Below, piece after piece: positions 33,001-43,100 of a stretch of 64,000 bases of DNA (within the stretch, counting starts at the first letter, position 1; each line of letters starts with the position of its first letter). Made by a program: the position numbers and the translations under genes. The stretch comes from Arcuatula senhousia (lineage: Eukaryota; Mollusca; Bivalvia; Mytilida; Mytilidae), in contig OZ020306.1 of NCBI GenBank assembly GCA_963971305.1, forward strand, positions 36,291,512 through 36,355,511, read 5' to 3'. Below the pieces are notes generated by a model. It did not search any database. It saw nothing but the letters and a program-made list of their open reading frames with translations, and was not told where the DNA came from.

Positions 33001-36000
33001 GAAGCTTGTTTGTCATAACAGTTAACCCGCTATAAAAAGGTAACTGTTATCTGACGTGAGAATGGAGAAGCTATATTTTTTTCCACTGCTACAAAACTAT
33101 GTAACCTAATGTTTATTTACAGGAAGATTTTAAAATTCAAACAGGAACTATTGAATTGGTTAGTATTAGACACTTATCAATTATGGTAAAAATAATAGGA
33201 AGATTTAACACTAAATGTTGGTGGTTATTTTTCCATATATAAAGAACACGCAAAGATTGTATTGCACATTATCAAATATATTCCATATAGCTCTAATTGA
33301 ATACGTTTAGAGCATATGACTTTTCTCTTATTTTTAATCTGTATAATAATTGACCCTTTTATGTTCATTTGAATCTTAAGTTAATGAGATGGGAAATGAA
33401 CAAAGAATGATATAACCTGGTATTTCTCAGTTAAAGAAAGAATGGTCAACATCAAACAAATGCACTTAGGCTGTTGTCGTTAGTTTTTTATAAGTTAAAG
33501 AAGTGGTTTAGTTTCGTTGATTATTATCCATTTTGAAAGGATTCCTAGATTTGGTAGTTTGTTTTAGATCTGCATTAGCTACGTTGCTTTTTCACTTTTG
33601 ATGGCTTCCTAAATATGTCTGAGTGACGTTGTTTTTTCACTTTTGATGGTTTCCATAATATGTCTGAGTGACGTTCCTTTTTCACTTTTGATGGTTTCCT
33701 AAATATGTCTGAGTGACGTTGTTTTTTCCTACATAAAAGGTTTCTAGGTCTGTGTTTGTATTCTTTACCGGATTTGACACACTAAATTGGAAATTGGCAC
33801 TGAGACGGGTGTGCTACAGAAGGCAGGAACAGCTTACTCTTCCGGAACACCTGAGTTCACTAGTACTCTCATTACGACTTGAGTTTGCAATGTTAATTGT
33901 TTCTGTGTCCTAAATGTTGTCTGTTTTTCCGTCATGTCCTTGTTTGTGTTTGGTGGTTTTGTGTCTGCCATTTCGGACGCCCCGTTGGTACCTCTGCTTC
34001 TGTATTATTAATGTTGATTTTTGCAATGTGTCATGTTTCTTCATTTATATAAGTTACTTTGTTTTTACCCATTTGATGTTTTTTTCTAATCAAATACGCA
34101 GGTATATCCCATTGGATAAATAAAGTATGTTGCACTGTGGCTTGTGTATAAATAAAATAGATAAATAAATGGATGATGAAGCCACATTTAAAAGGTAAAA
34201 ACTAAATAAGAAATATAAAGAAATAAAACCTTTAAAACAAATAAAACAAGAATGCCCAAATTTTCGAACATAAAGTCCTTCTTCAGGGGCTAAAAAGTAA
34301 AAAGATGTGCACACATCGACTGACGAGGACACACCGAAAATTTGGGCATTCTTGTTTTATTTGTTTTAACGGTTTTATTTCTTTATATTTCTTATTTAGT
34401 TTTTACCTTTTAAATGTGGCTTCACCATCCATTTATTTCTCTATATCCCATTGGATAGGTTTTTGATAAATTACGTTGTATTCCCGATTTAAACGTTTTT
34501 CTATATCTGTTTAAGTTATGTTGTTTTCCCAATTAGATGGCTTTTTCAGATCTGTGCAATTGGTTATCCAAATTTGAAAGGTTACCCAGAACAGTATAAG
34601 AAACGTTTGTATTTCCAATTCAATAGGTTTTTCAGATCTGTTTTAGTTGTGTTGGTTATTCCAATGTTTAAGGTTTCTTTGTTCTCAATTATCTACTTTG
34701 ATTTGTCATATTAATATATTTTTCCAGTAAAGCAGTTAAGTTTATGAGTCTTTTTGTTAATTATCGCAGAAACAAATATACATTTTAATCAAGTAGACAT
34801 ATATTAAACCGTATGGCAAATTGATCAGCTCTTAGATAAAGATACACAATATATGCTTTGCTATTGTTTTTTGTTAGTGTTTAGTTGGTTTTTATTTGTG
34901 CGGATTTGTTGCTTTAAACTTTTTATATATGCGTTTGATCGTGGCACCATATAAGCTGTATAACTGTTTGACTGCTATAGACACATAGTAATACGTTTTT
35001 TAAAAGTACTTGTCTAGTTGTTTTGAAAATCTTTTATGATTATTATTTTGTTAAGAAGCAATAAACATTGAATCATATTACTTGGCCCTATTTTTAAAAT
35101 GACTCAATTAATATTAACTGTGTTTTTGTTCCTTTTTTCGTTTTTAATTGATAAGACGTAGGTTTCAATGTAAACATAAGGATTTCTGTACGAAATTCAA
35201 GGTTTCGAATCAAGATAACCAGGCCAAGATTCTCTTTTGCGTTTTAATTTCCCAATTCAGTTTATAAACTTTATTCTGGAAACACTTCGTAAAATATACG
35301 TGACGATTGTAGAGTGTTATTAAAAATAATACCCCTATATCATATTTCAAACAAAACACTCGATAGAATCATCAAGATACATAAAGTATATCTATTATAT
35401 TTATTTGTCACTATCTTGTGAAATAAAAGAAATATATTTAAGTCATTCTGTAATTTCCATGAATATGTGAAAAAATATAAGCATTGAATGTTAACATTTT
35501 AACATTTTCAAAAACTAAAAATCATTTTTAAATCCAAAATTTGTTTTACAACTGGGTAAATCGCCATTTTGTTTAACTATTTCAGCCCACAAAGACAGAG
35601 AGTGGTGTGTACATGTTGCTGAGAGCTCATATGGCTGATTTGACCGAAATTGAGATGAGTTTTCAGAAACACAAATCCATTCTAACACAGAGTGGTCATT
35701 TAACCGGAATTGCAACAGCTGACCATGTAAGTAATAAGACGATCATCATCTAAATACAAATAAACAATAATGTTGGTAACTTCACATGGTACTGGTTTTA
35801 GTTTTGGTAGCCTTCATAAATACTATGGATAACGCTTAGTTTTATTAGACAAAATACCAAAGTAACTTGGTGGCAACTAAACTGTTAGTTTTGTAAATTT
35901 CATTGTGATGTTTATGCATATTTCATAGCGTAACCTCAAATCAGCAAAATTTGGATCACTCAAGCTGGAAGACAAAAAAAAAAAGACTCCAAATGTGTCA

Positions 36001-38908
36001 AATTGGACGCTCTAAACTCAATACGTTCAAACTAGAAGCCATAAACCAGCACCACCGATGATAACGATTATGAACATTAGAAGCAAAGAAACTTGGTGTT
36101 TTAAACAATTTTGAATTTAAACAATGAAAATTAAAAAAAAAATAATGGTGACATAATAATTTATCATTACATTGTTTTGATTAGACTTATAGTAAAACGA
36201 TATTATCATCAGAGAACAAACAATTCGCTTAACTACTCAAATTAATCGTTCGGCAAGTGCGATTCCATCTGTGAATTTATGGGGGATTGATACATGCACT
36301 TTATCTTCGTCAGTCCATTGATATGTTCTGTTAATCTGTTACATAATATCGTAATGTTATTGATTAAAGAGTAACGTCCTAAAATGTACTTTGAAGTTTA
36401 AATGAACTCGACATTTACGTTATCATAAAAAAACTAAATGGCTCCCCTAAATTGACATGTATTCACCAAAAATAGTTTGCTGTCTGCTTTGTCTAAGATG
36501 GATCTTGATAACAAATGTATACATGTACTTGTCTCGGTTGTTTCCATCTTTATTCCATCACTTGTACAAATCATCTTACTTTGAGTTTCTGAACTGACTT
36601 ATTTGTTTTTTAAATTTAAAACAGAAACTAAAACATCATCATAACTGAAACTAATGCAAAGTTACAATTTGAATTATCCTTTGAATCACTATTTCGAAAT
36701 TAAAGGTGTTGATGGAAAATTGGGAACGGTGGAACATTTAAAGTAAACCAAAATTCATGACCAAAACCACATCTACCATTGCACTAGCTAGACTACTAAA
36801 GAAGAATATCACTTGAATGGACATGATTTACTTGACAAGTCTTGTTTACACAGAACTTGTTAATTTGTCAGTAGTTTTAAGGGGGCTCCGCAGGGTACCC
36901 CACTCAGGTCGCAAGGTCGCTTTTAAAAGTGGCCTGAGGTCGCAAGGTCGCTTTTAAAAGGCATATTTTGGCGGAGGTCGCAGGTCGTTTTTTGCCATAG
37001 GTCGATTTTATGAAGTGTAGGTCGGAAGCCGCCCTTAAAAAGCCCTCAGGTCGCAGGTCGTTTTAAACCCTGCGGGAGCCACTTTAAGGGTTCAAGTTCA
37101 ATTTCAGTAATTTGTCTTCAGGTCCGATCCAATAGTTTTCTGTATATAACACTTGATTTAACTAGACGTGAGAAGAATATACTGAACTTCTACTGATATA
37201 TACTGGACACTTTGAGAGTCTAGTAAATCTAGTATATGCCAGGCAGGTTTTGTCCGTTCCAGTAGGTAATTTTTCCTCTGGTAAAATTAATTGTCAATAT
37301 TACTTTGAAGTATTTATTTATACACATATGCTTTAATTCAGATTAAAGTAACCGGCTTCAGAGGTGAATGGGGACATCCAAAGGATGGAAAGGAAAATTA
37401 CTTCCTTGCTATATTGTGGTTCCCGAGTGAAAGGGCAGCAGAGACCTGGCTAACACGTGACCAAGACTTCAAGAGATCAGATTTCCCTAGCACTTTTAAC
37501 AACCCGGATGTGAAAATAGTACCAATCAATTATATTCCTCCTCATGGTAAATGTCAATAAACCAAAAATCCTATGTAAATATGTTAAAACGTTTTCACCA
37601 TTTAGAGCATTTTAATTTGTAAAAATAACATATTTGATGAAATTTGTTACTTATGCCGATGTTGACCAAGTGATGGATGTTGTAAACCGAAGATGTTAAA
37701 GTGTTATCGTAATTAAAGATAGATTCAGAAACATAAGCTACAAAATGTATGAGTGTTTATCACGTAAGGCCTTTGATATTTTCTGTTGTTTGATACTTTT
37801 TACTTTTTGTCAATCGTTGCTTCGGTTCAAATTTTGCCGATAGTCAAAATGACAAATGTTTTGATCTTGAAATATGTTGTTCTCAGAATAGAACTTGCAA
37901 GCAGATAAATGTTGCCATCCATTTTTTTAACGTTGATAGAATAGAAAAAAATCACAGTCTGATGATCGTAAGAGGAAAGAATGGCCAGCCATTCCATGAT
38001 TATTCTAATAGAAAAACGATAACAACTTTCTGACCAGTCAGTACATACATGTTCACAGTACATTCAACTGTATCCTATTGAAATTCACTTTCAAATAGTA
38101 TAATATTATGTTCATACAGTTTGTAAAGTGATATCTTTTTATCTAAAAACAATTTTAATTTTTAAACATGGTTACATTTTACAGATGACGAATACAGAAC
38201 TTTTGTTCTTACTGAATATCCTGGAATAAAGAATCCCGATTACTTCCGAAACGAATACGTCGAACCAATGAAAGATATTCTCAAAGATTACAACTGTGAA
38301 CCCTTTGTCGTACGATCCAAAGACGTCAAGACGTTACACCGTGTGACCTTGCTTCCAAGTCCAGATACGATCACTGTTCATAGGTTTCCTAATGTAAGGG
38401 AAGCAATGGAATTCACCGAAGGAGATCGTAAGTTGACTAGTAAAAATTCTACAATTTTATAATGCTTTACTTTGGTACTCTTCCTTGCAGGACAAGTACT
38501 TGAATGCAGAAGTCTGTGGAGTCTTTTTATGGGACTCAAATTTTATGCATTCATTTTGTTTCATAATTTTAGAGAATAATTTAACATGATTGATGAGTAA
38601 CAATTCCACATGAGCAATCAATTAACCCAAAAATTACTGGTAATATATTTCTGTTTAACATTGTACACTGACCAAATACGTTTAATACTAAAACTTTGAT
38701 ATGGCCATTAAAGACAAAACATGTTTTATGTAAATGTAAGAGTTTTTTTCTCGATCTATACTCAAGACAAAGAGTAAATACACATTTTAAAAATTACTTT
38801 ATGTTGAATTTTTTAGGACGTGTGAAGATGTTACGAGGAAAACTGAACGGAGTAACAAAGGAAGGCCGATACACTACCATACTATTTACAATTAATAAAA
38901 CCATTTAG
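29625..38908 (+). CDS. Coiled-coil plus double DUF1330-like protein (join of 7 exons)
   Basis: The model joins 29625-30050, 32415-32471, 33123-33158, 35586-35726, 37342-37546, 38185-38427 and 38817-38908, giving 399 residues with no internal stop. Residues 1-142 are charged with a heptad-like coiled coil at about 10-65. Residues 143-173 form a Pro-rich linker. The remainder is two DUF1330-like halves. The first has GVYMLLRAH, a GEW turn and the ILWFPSERAAETW motif. The second has FVLTEYPGI and ITVHRFPNVREAM. DUF1330 proteins are small dimeric alpha/beta-barrel proteins, mostly bacterial and of unclear function. The ATG at 29625 was chosen because an in-frame stop lies just upstream. No signal peptide, so probably intracellular. 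Confidence 0.7.
30051..32414 (+). other. Intron, nothing recognised
   Basis: AT-rich intron of 2.36 kb with only short chance open frames on both strands. No repeat family of this window was recognised in it. Confidence 0.5.
32415..32471 (+). CDS. Exon 2, 19 codons, Pro-rich linker
   Basis: The acceptor TGACAACAG is followed by 57 bases encoding VREKNMELERAPHPVPPPH and the donor GTAAGT. Phase 0 on both sides, the same style as the upstream micro-exons. Confidence 0.65.
33123..33158 (+). CDS. Exon 3, 12 codons
   Basis: The acceptor TATTTACAG is followed by 36 bases encoding EDFKIQTGTIEL and the donor GTTAGT. Phase 0 on both sides. Confidence 0.6.
33757..34003 (+). repeat. Interspersed repeat R1
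   Basis: It carries the R1 words CCGGATTTGACACAC, GGGTGTGCTACAG, CACCTGAGTTCACT and CCCGTTGGTACC. It is inserted into the minisatellite. Confidence 0.7.
34103..34457. mobile_element. Hairpin element flanked by 16-bp direct repeats
   Basis: Arms at about 34168-34264 and 34338-34434 are near-perfect inverted repeats of about 97 bp around a loop of about 73 bp. The 16-mer TATATCCCATTGGATA lies on both sides (34103-34118 and 34442-34457), which looks like a long target-site duplication. The loop contains a hammerhead-like core, listed separately. Confidence 0.7.
34252..34349 (+). ncRNA. Hammerhead-ribozyme-like motif, type III layout
   Basis: CTGACGA at 34319-34325 is followed by GGACACACC and GAAA, which are the invariant hammerhead boxes. 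ATTTGGGC after GAAA pairs perfectly with GCCCAAAT near 34254 (stem III). TCGA just before the first box pairs with TCGA after the presumed cleavage site (stem I). Stem II is only two base pairs (GG/CC), so activity is uncertain. Stem III is part of the element's long arms. Confidence 0.4.
35586..35726 (+). CDS. Exon 4: DUF1330-like half 1, N-terminal part
   Basis: The acceptor ATTTCAG and donor GTAAGT bound 47 codons in phase 0. GVYMLLRAH is the first beta strand; a helix and LTGIATADH follow. The matching exon of the second module is at 43529. Confidence 0.8.
36881..37082. mobile_element. GC-rich MITE with inverted ends
   Basis: The ends GGGGGCTCCGCAGGGT and ACCCTGCGGGAGCC are inverted repeats. 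The interior repeats AGGTCGCAAGGTCGCTTTTA several times. TTTTAA-like flanks may be a target duplication. The base composition differs sharply from the surrounding intron. Confidence 0.6.
37342..37546 (+). CDS. Exon 5: DUF1330-like half 1, C-terminal part
   Basis: The acceptor AATTCAG and donor GTAAAT bound 205 bases, phase 0 in and phase 1 out. It encodes IKVTGFRGEW, then AILWFPSERAAETW with the DUF1330-type Phe-Pro-Ser and Ala-Trp signature, then DFKRSDFP. The matching exon of the second module is at 44251. Confidence 0.8.
38185..38427 (+). CDS. Exon 6: DUF1330-like half 2
   Basis: The acceptor TTTTACAG and donor GTAAGT bound 243 bases, phase 1 on both sides. It encodes TFVLTEYPGI, EPMKDILKDYNCEPFVV and ITVHRFPNVREAMEF. 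The last resembles the strand-turn-helix of the first half, consistent with an internal repeat. Confidence 0.8.
38817..38908 (+). CDS. Exon 7: C-terminal end and stop
   Basis: The acceptor TTTTTTAG opens in phase 1 and gives RRVKMLRGKLNGVTKEG, then TTILFTINKTI and TAG at 38906-38908. The final hydrophobic strand matches the last strand of the barrel fold. Confidence 0.8.
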
Positions 38909-39473
38909 TGCTGTTAGAACTATATTTTCAAAGTACTTTTACTTAAGAATGCAATAATTTTGTAAATTATTTTATAACATTTTGAAAAGCTTTAAAAGAA
39001 ACTATCATTACAGATCATCGCTTGCAGATAGTCAGCATACCATTGAATTTGTCTATAAGCATCATCCTAATTTTTACTTTGTTTATAGGTACAATTGAAC
39101 ATTTTTGGTAGACCATGCTCGTTGTTAAAAATTTTTAAAAATAAGAGTAAAGTGTAAAGTGTATTTTTTGCACATCTTAAGATGCATTTTACAGATTTTC
39201 ATTATATTTTATATTGTTAAATATAATATTTATGGGTTTTTTATATTTTGTTCTTAGAATTCTGTGATTAATCAAATACTGTGATATTGTTGAAAAGGGT
39301 TTTGGGTTGTGTTTTTTTATATATAAATTTATTTGTGAATACATGTATTACTGCCAATATTGTTTTACATTTTCAATGTATTGATTAAGTTAAACATTTT
39401 GTCTTTGATTTTCTCCCCTTGTATATAAACACATTTAATTATAATCTTGTATCAGAGATGTATATACGTTTTT

Positions 39474-39479
39474 AATAAA
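39474..39479 (+). terminator. Polyadenylation signal AATAAA
   Basis: AATAAA lies 566 bp after the stop codon, within an AT-rich presumed 3' untranslated region. It is a plausible end for the first DUF1330-like transcript. Confidence 0.4.
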
Positions 39480-40053
39480 ATTATCAACACTAATTGTTCT
39501 AATTCTTTACATAAAAAAAGGCCGTGATAAAAATAATTTTAATAGGAAAATAACCAATATCCTATAAAATTACATTAAAACAAAATTGGGTTCATTTTTT
39601 ACAAAGTTTTTGTGTGATTATCTATCCAGATTACTTATATTTTTTTTATTTTTTTTGTAACTGTATGTTTTTTACATCTTTCAAACCATTTGGAGGAAAC
39701 AACCATGCAAAATATATTTGACAGTTCATGAATCTATCTGAAGGGTGGTTTAACGTTTTCATTTAAGACTAACACTGAAGACCACAAAACATTAATCTTA
39801 AGTTTGGGAAACGTTTACTTGTCATGGCAACATTCAGTTGAAACAGCGTTGCTAATGACAGTTAAGAAATTTCTCAAACTTAGGAATGCTTTAGATTATT
39901 GGTGATCATTAATTAAAACAACGTCAAAGCATAGTCAATATCAACTGTCTATTATAAATAAACCAATTCTTTTTTGCCCACAAATATGGGAATTAACTTG
40001 CAGACACTTGGTACTTTGTATTTTAACATTTTGTAAAATTTGAGGTTTATTTG

Positions 40054-40128
40054 ATGGTGGAGGGTTCAGAAAAAAACAATTATGTGGTGATGGAAGAGCC
40101 ATTGTATATTTTAAATCTAAATGCAGGA
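40054..40128 (+). CDS. Possible first exon of the second DUF1330-like gene
   Basis: An ATG at 40054 opens 25 codons starting MVEGSEKNNYVVMEE and ending in phase 0 at the donor GTAAAT. This would give the downstream module its own start. Only frame and a moderate donor support it. Confidence 0.35.
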
Positions 40129-43100
40129 GTAAATCGACGAGTTATTTTTAAATATCAGGCTTTTTCTAAAATCAAAATGATCTATATATTACAATTTTTA
40201 TTTTATTTTCATTTATTGAATGTTTCAAATTTAGAATTATTAAAATTAAATTTGTTTAAATGATTTTTAGAAAAGTAAAAAAGAAACACAAAAATCAACT
40301 ATAATAAAAGATAATGTGTTTAATTATATATTTCTCCTAGGACACGTATCCTGGAATGATGGCACATATACCAGTAAGTATCCCTTACATATCTACGAGG
40401 TGACAGAATTTACTATAAATCATTATGCTTCATGCCATATTGAAAAAAAAACATCATACGTACAAAATTGTTAAAACATAATGATTTTTGTTGCAGGAAT
40501 GGATTTTAGTAGCTAACGAAAAAATGAATATGTTTTTTTCAAATGGTTAAAATGTTCTGCTTACTTTGTCATATTTGTTGTTTGAAATAGTTCGACTGTT
40601 TTTTTTGGTGTTAATTCTGTTTTATTTAACCAAAACCTGTATCTTACTTCATTAAATGCAAATCGATATGTACATGTTTTTGGTTAACAATAAGAAGACC
40701 AAATTACTTAAGTACAATATGTTAAGAAACATTTTGTAATGTTAAAAGTACAATTTAACTTAGTTACAGTATAGTAACATCTGTTTCTAACTAGATAATG
40801 AAAACAAATTTGTGCTTAAACGATACCTCTATTACCAACATCTAATTTGCACATCAAAAACATTAGCATTTATTTAATTTAGGTTAATTTGGTGGGGTGC
40901 CAATGTTTTCTTGCACTTTTATCATCAACTGACATTTTACATGTTTCATAAACAAAGTACAAAGTACTGGTGCATTATTATTTAGAAATCATTGCCTTAA
41001 AAACTGAATATTTTTTAATTAACATAAAAAATTTAGAAATACAATAATCGGGAAAAAACAAAAAAGATTAATTCAAACATATAGGATCTGATACTAAGGG
41101 GAATTTTGAGTTTTGTAATTTCTTGAAATTTGTGAATCTAGTTTTTAAAAATAAATGTCAAAACTATGCCAAACTCAGATTCAATAAATAAAGAATAAAT
41201 TTGGGATGTTTGGTGGAGGCGACTTTTTACGTTAAGCATCAAAATAAACAGAAAGAGATCTCAAATTAACTGCAAAATCCAAAGGTAGCATTCACGACAA
41301 AAATAGTAAAACTTATAATCACAAGACAAAAGCAAGCCTTCTTCCTATTGGGGCAGCAATTGCTGATAAACATGTGAAACTTTTCAGAAGAACTTATGTA
41401 AAAACAAGTAAATTTCTAAATTTGTATGATTGTTACAGGCAATGTTTTAAAAATAACAAATAACATTTTCACACAGTCTGAAAAAATAACTTTAAAAAGG
41501 TAAACTGCAAGAAGAAAAGAGTAAAAATGTGGCTTGAAAAAAAAATCAAATCAATATATTGTATCACAAAAACAACATGAATTTTAAAAAAAATTACACA
41601 AAACACTTCATTTGTAATCAAGAACCCTCGTCCAAACTACAATAAAATATTCCACAAGGGTTAGCAGGTCAGGCGTAGCAAAATTTATTGTCTGGAACTT
41701 TGTTGTCATTTGTATTTCGAACACACGTGAAGGTTAGCACTGCTGGTGGAGTGTAAATTCCCCGAGGTTAGCCCGCTCCGGCTCCAACACTTTTGAGTTG
41801 GAGAATACATCAAAGCTTTAAATCATCCGTCTAAATTTCAAAATTATCTACACCCTAAGGTTCTTCCTTCCCCAGACATAGGTTGAATATCTTAGATATT
41901 ATTTGGTTCCCCTGTTTAGTATTTTTGGTTATACTGTTCTATGCTCTTCATATTCATACAGTGTTTGGCATTTTCAATATTTTTGGTAGAGCGCCTCTGA
42001 TGAGTCTTGAATAGACGAAACGCGCGTCAGGCGTAGCAAAATTTATTGTCTGGAACTTTGTTGTCATTTGTATTCCTGTTTGTTGTAACATCCAGGTCGT
42101 GTTGCGGACGTTCAATGCAGTGTAAGTAAAATCTAGTAAATGAAAATGGAAAAAACACTTTAGATGACGAAACCTCATCTTTACTCGTCTTAGCGCAAGC
42201 AATACTATGCAAAAATGATGTCTTCAAGAAAATATTTAGTGAAGACAACCACCGATGACAAAGGATCAGTTAAAAGAAATATAATTAAAACCCTGCTAAT
42301 AAATGTAATTTAAAATCTCAAAAACACAAATGATCGTCGTGAAAAAAAATGCGCTTGAATAAAAAGAACAAATGGATTTTCATTTTGACAAACAATGACA
42401 ATTATGATAAGACACCACCTTAAACAAAAAAGAACAGAGCAACCTGATAAACGAAAACACCACAGATTGCTACTCTGCAAGAAGGGACTTTTGGCAAAGT
42501 AATGAAGCAAAGTTGAACAATCGAATTTCTTAATCCTACCAGACAATGACAAAACGGTAGACATGAATACATTACAAAAACAAATAATAGGACATGCAAA
42601 AACATATTGCAACTACACCAAATTCAGCCGCTTGAGTTCATGTCAAAACGAACGTGAAATCAGGTGTTTTGGAAGAGTAAGCAGTGCCTATAGTGCTTTC
42701 ATCATTTTAATGTCGATTTAAAAGCTACCGTTGGTTGATGGAGCACCTTCTGGATTTATTAAAAGAAGGAAAAAGGTATAATAGATATTGAGAAAAAGTT
42801 TGTACAATGCTATGAGGCAACTGGTTGAAAACATCCGATAACAAACATTTCAAAAATCAATTATTCTCTCATGATCAACTCCAAGTTTGCATTGCTTGAA
42901 CTATCAATGCAAATTAATATTAGTGTTTAAAGGCATCCTGATATATTCTTGTTTTATTTCTTGACACATATCTACAGACAGTATTGTTGTCTGTATGACA
43001 TGTCAAGATGATTTTTTGTGTGTATTTCAAGTCACTGATGTTGGTTAGCTATGATGCAGTTAACGATTTAAAAGTCTAATATAGTAGGGCTTCCACTTTT

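Larger units (their letters stand above)
33575..34690 (+). repeat. Degenerate minisatellite, about 60-bp unit
   Basis: Three clear units (33583-33740) contain TTTTTCACTTTTGATGG, TCCTAAATATGTCTGAGTGACGTTG. Weaker units with TTCAGATCTGTTTTAGTTGTGTTG continue at about 34450-34690. The array is split by an R1 copy at 33757-34003 and a hairpin element at 34103-34457. Intronic. Confidence 0.65.

Noticed and set aside
34252..34349. A second hammerhead on the minus strand (CTGAAGA, then GAAA)
   Set aside because: The GAAA box and stem III are present because of the palindrome, but stem I does not pair and the base after CTGAAGA does not pair with the base before GAAA.
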